From Acidimicrobiia bacterium (lineage in GTDB: Bacteria; Actinomycetota; Acidimicrobiia; IMCC26256; PALSA-555), in contig JAFMJM010000129.1 of assembly GCA_017853455.1 (NCBI GenBank), positions 1 to 6,965 on the forward strand: DNA of 6,965 nt, in the 5' to 3' direction. Shown here piece after piece: positions 1-5,304 of this stretch. Within the stretch, counting starts at the first letter, position 1. Every line of letters begins with the position of its first letter. The notes below the pieces were generated by a model. That model saw only the letters and a list, made by a program, of their open reading frames with translations. It had not been told where the DNA came from and ran no database searches. Position numbers and translations under genes: made by a program.

Positions 1-683
1 CCGAGGTCGAGGTACCAGTTCAGACGCTCCTGGCACCAGTACTCGAACCACTGCGCGCCCTGCTCGGGCGGCACGAAGTACTCCATCTCCATCTGCTCGA
101 ACTCGCGGGTCCGGTAGACGAAGTTGCCGGGCGTGATCTCGTTGCGGAACGACTTGCCGACCTGCGCGATGCCGAACGGCGGCTTCTTGCGGGTGGTCGT
201 CTGGACGTTGGAGAAGTTGACGAAGATCCCCTGGGCCGTCTCGGGGCGCAGGAACGCCACGGCGGCGTCGTCCTCGACGGGCCCGACGAACGTCTTGAAC
301 ATCAGGTTGAACTGGCGGGCGTCGGTGAACGACTCCTTGGCGCCGCAGTTGGGGCAGGCCCCCGACTCGGGCAGCTGGTCGGCCCGGAACCGCTCGTTGC
401 ACTTGCGGCAGTCGACCAGCGGGTCGGTGAACGTGGCGACGTGGCCGCTCGCCTCCCAGACCCGGGGGGCCATCAGGATGGCCGAATCGAGGCCGACCAC
501 GTCGTCGCGCATCTGGACCATGGACCGCCACCAGGCGTCCTTGACGTTGCGCTTGAGCAGGACGCCGAGGGGTCCGTAGTCCCACGTGGACCGGAAGCCC
601 CCGTAGATCTCGCTCGACGGGAACACCAGCCCCCGGCGCTTGCAGAGGTTGACGACGCGGTCCATCTGGTCAGCAGCAGCCAT
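1..683 (-). CDS. glyS: Glycyl-tRNA synthetase (dimeric alpha2 type), N-terminal part; runs off the left edge
   Basis: This class II aminoacyl-tRNA synthetase charges tRNA-Gly with glycine in the cytoplasm. The window holds the first 227 residues, and the gene continues beyond position 1. Visible family features are SSEIYGG near residues 23-29, DYGPLG at 35-40, a zinc-type insertion with C92/C95 and C110/C113, FLRPETAQGIF at about 144-154, and class II motif 2 as FRNE at 179-182. The glycine-specific acidic stretch EFEQMEMEYF follows at about 194-203. Motif 3 and the anticodon-binding domain lie outside. The start chosen is the ATG at 683; an in-frame ATG at 665 is a possible alternative. The 683 start is favoured by a -10-like TAGCAT just upstream (693-698). 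It lies 77 nt downstream of the recO stop. This is the single-chain bacterial/eukaryote-like form, not the alpha2beta2 form. Identity is very secure. Confidence 0.97.
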   Translation of the reverse strand, partial: MAAADQMDRVVNLCKRRGLVFPSSEIYGGFRSTWDYGPLGVLLKRNVKDAWWRSMVQMRDDVVGLDSAILMAPRVWEASGHVATFTDPLVDCRKCNERFRADQLPESGACPNCGAKESFTDARQFNLMFKTFVGPVEDDAAVAFLRPETAQGIFVNFSNVQTTTRKKPPFGIAQVGKSFRNEITPGNFVYRTREFEQMEMEYFVPPEQGAQWFEYWCQERLNWYLDL

Positions 684-692
684 GAGGCCCGG

Positions 693-698
693 ATGCTA
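693..698 (-). promoter_or_regulatory. Candidate -10 element TAGCAT for glyS
   Basis: On the minus strand, TAGCAT ends 9 nt before the glyS ATG and matches the TANNNT form of actinobacterial -10 elements. Transcription starting 6-7 nt downstream would leave a leader of only 2-3 nt, so the mRNA would be nearly leaderless. I see no Shine-Dalgarno sequence between the element and the ATG (CCGGGCCTC) and no convincing -35. Spacing is slightly longer than at the neighbouring genes, so this is a weaker case than recO or uppS. Confidence 0.5.
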
Positions 699-760
699 CC
701 CGTGCCCCGTCGACCCTCCCGGGCCGGGACGGGCCCCGACCACCCGACCCGGCGGACGGG

Positions 761-1477
761 TCAGCGCAGGGCGGCGCTGCGCAGGCGGCGCTCGGAGTGG
801 AACTCGAGGGCCGCCACCGCCAGCCGCTCCACCTCCGACAGCACCCGGTCGTCGGGCGGATCGGCCAGGACCCGGGAGAGGTCTCCCCCGACGATCCGGG
901 CGATGACCACCGCCGACTCGGGCCGGATCGGCCGACCACCGAGGAGGCAGCCCTCGCAGAGCACCCCGCCCTCGGCGACGTCCCAGGCCGGGAACGGCCC
1001 CTCGCCCCCGCAGCGGGCGCAGGCGTCGACCACCGGGTGGAACCCCTCGAGTGAGAGCAGCTTCCAGAAGAAGGCGGTGCTCACCGCCGGCGACGGGTTC
1101 GCGGCCAGGGTCGACAACGCCCGCTCGAGCATCCGGTAGAGGGCCGGGTTCGCCTCGCGCTCCAAGGCCACCTGGTCGACGGCCTCGAGCATCGAGACCG
1201 CATGGGTCAGACAGCCGTAGTGCTCCCGGAGCGCCCGGTTGGCGTCGATGGTCTCGACCTGGGTGACGATGTCGAGCTCGCGCCCCCGGGCGCACTGGAA
1301 CGCCACGTGGCTCATGGGCTCGAGCCGGGCCCCGAACTTGGAGCCGGTCCGCCGGATCCCCTTGGCCACCGCCCGGACCTTGCCGTTGCCCTGGGTCATC
1401 AGGGTCACGATGCGGTCGGCCTCGCCCAACTTGATCGAGCGCAGCACGACGCCCTGATCGCGGTAGGTACCCGGCAC
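761..1477 (-). CDS. recO: DNA repair protein RecO
   Basis: RecO works with RecF and RecR to load RecA onto SSB-coated single-stranded DNA in gap repair, and it can anneal strands. The 238-residue product is of normal family length. Residues 1-80 form the N-terminal OB-fold, with the hallmark YRDQGVVLRSIKLGEADRIV at 5-24 and the GNGKVRAVAKGIRRTGSKFG run at 30-49. The helical C-terminal part carries a four-cysteine zinc-type site, C153/C156 (CARC) and C174/C177 (CEGC). The start is a GTG at 1477, which aligns with the usual RecO N-terminus and has a TANNNT element exactly 7 nt upstream. It lies 75 nt downstream of the amidohydrolase stop and 77 nt upstream of glyS on the same strand. In mycobacteria recO is adjacent to uppS; here a hydrolase gene separates them. 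Confidence 0.96.
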   Translation of the reverse strand: MPGTYRDQGVVLRSIKLGEADRIVTLMTQGNGKVRAVAKGIRRTGSKFGARLEPMSHVAFQCARGRELDIVTQVETIDANRALREHYGCLTHAVSMLEAVDQVALEREANPALYRMLERALSTLAANPSPAVSTAFFWKLLSLEGFHPVVDACARCGGEGPFPAWDVAEGGVLCEGCLLGGRPIRPESAVVIARIVGGDLSRVLADPPDDRVLSEVERLAVAALEFHSERRLRSAALR

Positions 1478-1484
1478 GCCGCCG

Positions 1485-1490
1485 AGTCTA
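1485..1490 (-). promoter_or_regulatory. -10 element TAGACT for recO, leaderless layout
   Basis: On the minus strand TAGACT is followed by 7 nt (CGGCGGC) and then the recO GTG. A -10 hexamer at this distance puts transcription initiation on or next to the G of the start codon, leaving no room for a Shine-Dalgarno sequence. The same TANNNT-N7-GTG layout recurs at uppS and the lipid kinase. No recognisable -35 is seen upstream. Confidence 0.7.
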
Positions 1491-1532
1491 ATGACACGCC
1501 TGTGATTCCGCGTGGGGAGACCGGGTCGGGGC

Positions 1533-1544
1533 CGGCCCGGGCCG
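1533..1544. repeat. 12-bp perfect GC palindrome downstream of the amidohydrolase gene
   Basis: CGGCCCGGGCCG is a perfect palindrome that begins 8 nt after the amidohydrolase stop on the minus strand, in the 75-nt gap before recO. It could form part of a transcription terminator. However, there is no T-run, and the palindrome alone gives only a short stem once a loop is allowed. In DNA of this composition such palindromes arise easily by chance, so the terminator role is only a suggestion. Confidence 0.25.
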
Positions 1545-1552
1545 AGCGGGGC

Positions 1553-2809
1553 TCAGTAGGCGTCGGGGTCGCGCTGGACGGCCTCGGGGACGGGGTGCCG
1601 GAAGCACTCCGAGGCGTTGCGCCAGGTGATCCGCTCCACCGCGTCGGCCGGGAGCCCGGCGAGGTGCTCACGCAGCATCGACTGGGTGTTCGGCCAGGTC
1701 GAGTCGGCGTGGGGGTAGTCCGACTCGACCATCACGTTGGCCTCCCCCATCACGTCGAGCTGCCGGTACGCCGACGGGTCGTCGATCGCGCAGAATCGGA
1801 AGTTCCGCCGGAACACGTCGGCCGGGGTGACGTCGAGGTCGTTCCAGGTGCCGTACATCGAGTCGTACATCCGCACGTGGTCGAGGCGGTCGATGAGGCC
1901 CGCCACCCAGCCGATCCCGCCCTCGGAGAGGCAGATCCGCAGCGACGGGAAGCGCACCGGGATGCGCGAGTAGAGCCAGTCGACGGCCGCGAACATCGCG
2001 TAGCCGAAGAACAGGACCCCCACCGTGTCGGAGGGGGCGTCGGGCGCGGTCGTGGGCGACGTCCCCGACGACCCGACGTGCAGGCACACCACCGTGCCCG
2101 TCTCCTCGCAGGCCCGCATGATCGGATCCCAGTGACCGGTGTGCAGCGACGGCAGGCCGAGCAGGTGGGGCGCCTCGGAGAAGGTGACCGCCTTGAAGCC
2201 CCGCTCGGCGTTGCGCCGGATCTCGGCCGCCCCGATCTCGGGGTCGAGCACGTACGGCAGCTGCAGGGGGATGATGCGCTCCGGTGCGAAGCCGGCCCAC
2301 TCCTCGAGGTGCCAGTCGTTCCAGGCCCGCACGCAGGCCAGCGCCAGGTCGGGATCGTCGGTGACCTGCTGGAGGCGCTGACCGGCGAAGCCCGGGAGGA
2401 ACGACGGGAAGTTCAGCGAGGCGTAGATCCCGTTGCGGTCCATGTCGTCGATGCGCGCGGCGATGTCCCAGGCACCGCGCCGCATCTCGTCGAACCGCGT
2501 CGGGTCGAACGAGTACTCGTCGACGGGTCGGCCCACGACCGCGTTGAACCCGACGTTGGGCAGGACGTGCCCGTCGTAGACCCAGGCCTCACGACCGTCG
2601 TCGTCCTCGACGATCCGCGGCGCCCGGTCGGCCAGCGCCGACGGCACCCGCCCCTCGAAGGTGTGGGGAGGCTCGACCACGTGGTCGTCGCAGGAGATCA
2701 CGGTGAACGAGCGGCCGGCCCGCGGCGGGTCGGGCAGGAGCGTGACCTTGCCCTTGACGTTGGTCGTGAAGCCCGCGTTGGCCGAGAGGTCGTCGAGGGA
2801 GATGCCCAC
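1553..2809 (-). CDS. Amidohydrolase family protein (metal-dependent hydrolase or decarboxylase, ACMSD-like)
   Basis: The 418-residue protein belongs to the amidohydrolase-2 TIM-barrel family, whose members hydrolyse or decarboxylate small, often aromatic or cyclic, substrates at a metal centre. The first metal motif DxHxxEP is seen as DDHVVEPP at residues 41-48, followed by a probable metal His H244 in CLHVGSSG. LSEGGIGWV is at 294-302. The catalytic-Asp motif SDYPHADSTWP is at 363-373, with D364 as the likely key residue. There is no signal peptide or membrane segment, so it is probably cytoplasmic. The start is a GTG at 2809. An in-frame TAG only four codons upstream means the gene cannot begin further out, and that TAG is itself part of a -10-like TAGGCT. 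It sits between uppS and recO on the same strand, with 23 nt separating it from the uppS stop. The substrate cannot be told from sequence. The first 30 or so residues precede the barrel and have no recognised motif. Confidence 0.88.
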   Translation of the reverse strand: MGISLDDLSANAGFTTNVKGKVTLLPDPPRAGRSFTVISCDDHVVEPPHTFEGRVPSALADRAPRIVEDDDGREAWVYDGHVLPNVGFNAVVGRPVDEYSFDPTRFDEMRRGAWDIAARIDDMDRNGIYASLNFPSFLPGFAGQRLQQVTDDPDLALACVRAWNDWHLEEWAGFAPERIIPLQLPYVLDPEIGAAEIRRNAERGFKAVTFSEAPHLLGLPSLHTGHWDPIMRACEETGTVVCLHVGSSGTSPTTAPDAPSDTVGVLFFGYAMFAAVDWLYSRIPVRFPSLRICLSEGGIGWVAGLIDRLDHVRMYDSMYGTWNDLDVTPADVFRRNFRFCAIDDPSAYRQLDVMGEANVMVESDYPHADSTWPNTQSMLREHLAGLPADAVERITWRNASECFRHPVPEAVQRDPDAY

Positions 2810-2815
2810 GGACCG

Positions 2816-2821
2816 AGCCTA
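2816..2821 (-). promoter_or_regulatory. -10 element TAGGCT for the amidohydrolase gene, leaderless layout
   Basis: On the minus strand TAGGCT is followed by 6 nt (CGGTCC) and the GTG start. This is the same TANNNT-to-start layout seen at recO and uppS, and no Shine-Dalgarno sequence fits in between. It directly abuts an imperfect inverted repeat (2822-2854) that straddles the uppS stop codon. The gene therefore seems to have its own promoter despite lying only 23 nt after uppS. Confidence 0.65.
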
Positions 2822-2854
2822 CGACACCCGGGTCAGTCGGCGCCCGGGGTGTCG
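2822..2854. repeat. Inverted repeat over the uppS stop codon, flush against the next promoter
   Basis: Arms CGACACCCGGG (2822-2832) and CCCGGGGTGTCG (2843-2854) pair over 11 bp with one extra base in the right arm and a 10-nt loop. The loop contains the uppS stop codon. On the minus strand the hairpin would form at the very 3' end of uppS mRNA, so it could terminate or stabilise that transcript. There is no T-run after it. Because it touches the TAGGCT element of the amidohydrolase gene, it could instead be an operator. The repeat is directly seen; both roles are inference. Confidence 0.5.
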
Positions 2855-3573
2855 ATGGCGCCGAACCGACGGCTCCGGCCCTGGTATTCGCGGATGGCCT
2901 CGAAGAGGTTCTCGCGGCGGAAGTCGGGCCACAGGACGTCGGTGAACACCAACTCGGAGTAGGCGAGCTCCCACAGCAGGTAGTTCGAGATCCGGAACTC
3001 CCCCGACGTCCGGACCAGCACGTCGGGGTCGGGCATGTCGGGGGCGTAGAGGTTGCGGGCGATGGTGCGCTCGTCGATGGCCGACGGCTTCAGCCGCCCG
3101 GCGGCGACCTGCTCGGCGATGGCCCGGGTGGCGTCGACCAGCTCGGCCCGGCCGCCGTAGTTGAACGCGAACGTCAGGGTGAGCTTCCGGTTGCGGGCGG
3201 TGAGGGCCTCGGTGTCGACGATGTGCTGGAGCACCCGGCGCGGCACCCGCCCGCCCCGACGCCCGATGAACCGGACCCGCACGCCGAGGTCGTTCAGCTC
3301 GTCGCGTCGGCGCAGCAGCAGGCTCTCGTTGAAGCGCATCAGGAAACGGACCTCGTCGAGCGGTCGGCGCCAGTTCTCGGTCGAGAAGGCGAAGACCGTC
3401 ATCCACGGCAGGCCGACCTCGAGGGCTCCCTCGACCGTGTCGAAGAGAGCCTCCTCGCCGGCGGCGTGACCGTCGGTGCGCTTGAGCCCCCGCTGCTGGG
3501 CCCAACGACCGTTGCCGTCCATCACCAACGCGACGTGTGTCGGCAGACGCGACGGATCGATGCCCCGGACCAC
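2833..3573 (-). CDS. uppS: Isoprenyl transferase (polyprenyl/undecaprenyl diphosphate synthase)
   Basis: This cis-prenyltransferase condenses isopentenyl diphosphate onto an allylic primer to make the long polyprenyl diphosphate carrier used in peptidoglycan and wall-glycan synthesis, acting at the membrane face. With the GTG at 3573 the product has 246 residues, normal for the family. Motifs are VMDGNGRWA at 17-25 (D19 binds Mg-diphosphate), FSTENW at 63-68, FNYGGR at 137-142, RTSGEFRISNYLLWELAY at 188-205 and the LWPDF segment near 214-218. A longer in-frame reading starting at 3729 would add 52 Arg/Pro-rich residues lying antisense to the lipid kinase. I reject it because the core begins correctly at the GTG and a TANNNT element lies 7 nt before it. 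The gene is divergent from the lipid kinase with a 46-bp gap. Product chain length cannot be read from the sequence. Confidence 0.95.
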   Translation of the reverse strand: MVRGIDPSRLPTHVALVMDGNGRWAQQRGLKRTDGHAAGEEALFDTVEGALEVGLPWMTVFAFSTENWRRPLDEVRFLMRFNESLLLRRRDELNDLGVRVRFIGRRGGRVPRRVLQHIVDTEALTARNRKLTLTFAFNYGGRAELVDATRAIAEQVAAGRLKPSAIDERTIARNLYAPDMPDPDVLVRTSGEFRISNYLLWELAYSELVFTDVLWPDFRRENLFEAIREYQGRSRRFGAIDTPGAD

Positions 3574-3580
3574 GGGAGCG

Positions 3581-3586
3581 ACGCTA
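3581..3586 (-). promoter_or_regulatory. -10 element TAGCGT for uppS, leaderless layout
   Basis: On the minus strand TAGCGT is followed by 7 nt (CGCTCCC) and the uppS GTG, the same layout as at recO. It lies 20 nt from the oppositely oriented lipid kinase element, so the two promoters face away from each other within one RNA polymerase footprint. No -35 consensus is apparent. Confidence 0.68.
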
Positions 3587-3606
3587 GTGCGTCCCGGCCC
3601 GGTGGC

Positions 3607-3612
3607 TACGCT
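3607..3612 (+). promoter_or_regulatory. -10 element TACGCT for the lipid kinase gene, leaderless layout
   Basis: TACGCT is followed by 7 nt (CCCGGCC) and then the GTG at 3620. The spacing matches that of the divergent uppS promoter exactly. There is no Shine-Dalgarno sequence in front of the GTG. The element supports choosing 3620 over an in-frame GTG at 3602, which lies upstream of it. Confidence 0.65.
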
Positions 3613-3619
3613 CCCGGCC

Positions 3620-4540
3620 GTGCACTGGACCGCCGTCGTCAACCCGGCCGCCGGTCGCCGCGGCCGACGCGGCGACGTCGCCCGGCTCCGTGACGCCCTC
3701 ACCGCGGCCGGCGCCACCGTGCGGATCACCGCCGACGCCGCCGAGGGGCGGGCGGTCGCCGCGGACGCCTTCGCCGCCGGTCACGGGGTCGTGGCCTGCG
3801 GGGGTGACGGCACCGTCCGGGTGCTGGCCGAGACGGCCGCGGCCGCCGACGGGCTCCTGGCGATCGTCGCCACCGGTTCGGGCAACGACTTCGCCCGCGC
3901 CCTCGGGCTCGACCACCAACACCCGCTCGCCGCCGTCGACCTCCTGCGCACCGGGCGCGAGGTGCGCTGCGACCTGGCGCGGGCGACCGCCGCCGACGGC
4001 ACCGAGGTCGTCTTCACCACCGTGGCCAACAGCGGACTCGACGGCGAGGTGAACCGCTGGGCCAACACCGTGCAGCGCCTGACCGGCACGGCCCTCTACA
4101 CGGTGGCCGCCCTGCGCACGATGGCGACGTACCGGCCCGGGTCCATGCGGATCACGGTCGACGACGTCGTGGTCGACGGACCGACGTGGCTGGTGGCCAT
4201 CGGCAACACCGACTCGTACGGCGGCGGCATGCGTATCACGCCCGCCGCCCGCGCCGACGACGGCCTGCTCGACGTGGTGGTCGTCGGCGACGTCTCCCGC
4301 CCCACGGTGCTCGGGCGGTTCCCGCAGATGATGCGGGGCCGTCACCTCGGGATCCGCGGGATCACCCACCTCACCGGACGCCGGGTGACGGTCGAGGGCG
4401 TGCCGGGTCAGGACCTCTGGGCCAGCGGCGAGCCCGTCGGTCCGCTGCCCGCCACCCTGGAGGCGCTCCCGGGTGCGCTGCGCGTGTTGGTGCCGACCGG
4501 GGCCGACGGGGGCGACCCGGAGGTCAGCCCGCGACGGTGA
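3620..4540 (+). CDS. Diacylglycerol kinase-like lipid kinase (YegS/DgkB family)
   Basis: This family phosphorylates diacylglycerol or related lipids with ATP at the inner face of the membrane, recycling lipid or feeding phospholipid synthesis. From the GTG at 3620 the protein has 306 residues, normal for the family. The N-terminal nucleotide-binding domain shows VVNPAAGR at 6-13, the GGDGT loop at 61-65 and ATGSGNDFARALGL at 84-97, with GSGND in place of the common GTGND. The C-terminal beta-rich domain shows IGNTDSYGGGMRITPAARADDGLLDVV at about 194-220 and ends in GPLPATLEALPGALRVLVP. Near the C-terminus, where many members have a DGE motif, this protein reads ASGE at 268-271, so the usual Asp may be missing. 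A longer reading from 3476 is rejected because its first 48 codons are antisense to uppS. It is the only plus-strand gene, and its 3' end overlaps the cupredoxin gene by 17 nt. The exact lipid substrate is unknown. Confidence 0.9.
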   Translation: MHWTAVVNPAAGRRGRRGDVARLRDALTAAGATVRITADAAEGRAVAADAFAAGHGVVACGGDGTVRVLAETAAAADGLLAIVATGSGNDFARALGLDHQHPLAAVDLLRTGREVRCDLARATAADGTEVVFTTVANSGLDGEVNRWANTVQRLTGTALYTVAALRTMATYRPGSMRITVDDVVVDGPTWLVAIGNTDSYGGGMRITPAARADDGLLDVVVVGDVSRPTVLGRFPQMMRGRHLGIRGITHLTGRRVTVEGVPGQDLWASGEPVGPLPATLEALPGALRVLVPTGADGGDPEVSPRR

Positions 4541-5255
4541 CCGTCGCCTCCATCCCGGCGGCGCGGTGGCCCGGGATGGAGCAGTAGATCGTGTAGGAGC
4601 CGGCGGCCAACTCGACCTTGCCGGTGTCCTTGGTGACGTTGCCGCCCACGGCGAGCTCGAAGCCCCGGAGCTTGGGGTCGGTGAACACCAGGGTGTGCTG
4701 GCCGCCGCCGAGGATGTAGTCGATCTGGATGATCCCGGCCGGCACGTCGTAGTTGGTGGCGTTGAACTTGAGGGTCGCCAGGGCGTCGACCTCCATGGTG
4801 CCGACCGCCTCACCCGAAGGCTGCTTGTAACCCGCGGCCTTCTTCTCCTCCTTGGGCGCGCTCGGCCCGAGGCTCGTGAGACCGACGGCCATCACCAGCA
4901 TCAGCAGCACCGCCACCGAGATGGCGACCGCCGACGAGGAGAGGCCGGGGTTGGCCGTCACCCAGACCGCCCCACCGAGGATCAGCAGGGTGAAGATGGA
5001 GGCGATGATCAACGACGCGGTACCGGACCCACCGGCGAGCAGCGCCCGCGACAGGTTGATGGCGTAGAACGCCAGGGCGGCGGCCGACAGGACCGGCAGC
5101 AGGAACGGGAGCAGGAGCCGCGTGCGGACGGCCTCGGCCCGCTCGTCGGCGGAGGGCTCCAGCAGCGCCGTCGGCGCGGGCGCCGGGGCCTCCTCGACGG
5201 GGACCAGGTCGGTGCCGGACTCCCCGGTGGTCGGTTCCAGGTCGGTGGTGCTCAT
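4524..5255 (-). CDS. Membrane-anchored cupredoxin (type 1 copper) protein
   Basis: The 243-residue protein has three parts. Residues 1-46 are an acidic and Ala/Pro-rich tail. Three predicted membrane helices follow at about 47-69, 78-100 and 108-130. After a charged linker (KEEKK, 135-139), a cupredoxin domain fills about 150-243. Type 1 copper ligands are all present: H187 in GGQHTLVF, then C225, H230 and M235 in YCSIPGHRAAGM, the Cys-X4-His-X4-Met spacing of azurin/auracyanin-type sites. With three helices the copper domain and the N-terminus should be on opposite faces, the copper domain most likely outside. It is the last gene of the oxidase run, 49 nt after ctaG. That suggests an electron carrier to the oxidase or a copper donor for its assembly. 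The ATG at 5255 has GAGG 5 nt upstream. It lacks the CuA-type CxxxC pair, so it is not oxidase subunit II. The 3' end overlaps the lipid kinase gene tail to tail. Confidence 0.85.
   Translation of the reverse strand: MSTTDLEPTTGESGTDLVPVEEAPAPAPTALLEPSADERAEAVRTRLLLPFLLPVLSAAALAFYAINLSRALLAGGSGTASLIIASIFTLLILGGAVWVTANPGLSSSAVAISVAVLLMLVMAVGLTSLGPSAPKEEKKAAGYKQPSGEAVGTMEVDALATLKFNATNYDVPAGIIQIDYILGGGQHTLVFTDPKLRGFELAVGGNVTKDTGKVELAAGSYTIYCSIPGHRAAGMEATVTVAG
4548..4581. repeat. 11-bp perfect inverted repeat at the convergent gene ends
   Basis: CTCCATCCCGG (4548-4558) and CCGGGATGGAG (4571-4581) are perfectly complementary, with a 12-nt loop. On the plus strand the hairpin begins 7 nt after the lipid kinase stop, where a terminator would be expected, but no T-run follows. 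On the minus strand it lies inside the cupredoxin gene and encodes the copper loop from S226 to about E236. It may terminate the plus-strand transcript, or it may be a coincidence of codon choice around the conserved loop. Confidence 0.45.
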
Positions 5256-5260
5256 CGGGA

Positions 5261-5270
5261 CCTCACAATA
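5261..5270 (-). promoter_or_regulatory. GAGG ribosome site and possible internal -10 (TATTGT) before the cupredoxin gene
   Basis: In the 49-nt gap after ctaG the minus strand reads TATTGT (5265-5270) immediately followed by GAGG (5261-5264), then 5 nt to the ATG. GAGG is a plausible Shine-Dalgarno sequence for translation from the operon transcript. TATTGT fits TANNNT and stands 9 nt from the ATG, as at glyS, so the cupredoxin might also be transcribed alone. The ribosome site is the more secure reading. Confidence 0.4.
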
Positions 5271-5304
5271 GAGGGGACGGACCCCCCACGTCGGATCATC
5301 GGCC

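Larger units (their letters stand above)
3574..3615. repeat. Inverted repeat GGGAGCG / CGCTCCC in the uppS-lipid kinase divergent gap
   Basis: GGGAGCG at 3574-3580 and CGCTCCC at 3609-3615 form a 7-bp perfect inverted repeat with 28 nt between the arms. One arm touches the uppS GTG. The other overlaps the lipid kinase -10 element. The arms thus mark nearly symmetrical positions beside both promoters. This may be a two-site operator or simply a by-product of the two similar promoter sequences. No known regulator motif is recognised. Confidence 0.35.

Noticed and set aside
684..760. Possible terminator hairpin between recO and glyS
   Set aside because: Several short GC pairings (for example CCCGTC with GACGGG) can be drawn, but the loops are long, stems are short and there is no T-run. 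I cannot separate them from chance in GC-rich DNA.
1202..2962. A 586-codon open reading frame on the plus strand
   Set aside because: It lies antisense to recO and the amidohydrolase, crosses both genes and their gap, has low-complexity Arg/Gly/Val/His/Asp composition and shows no family motif. Long antisense frames are expected at this GC content.
3574..3729. N-terminal extension of uppS by 52 residues
   Set aside because: The added part is antisense to the lipid kinase, Arg/Pro-rich and absent from the family. The GTG at 3573 with a -10 element 7 nt upstream gives the normal length.
3584..4813. A 409-codon minus-strand frame across the lipid kinase
   Set aside because: It runs antisense to a well-supported kinase gene and then out of frame through the cupredoxin gene, with Pro/Arg/Gly-rich composition and no recognisable domain.
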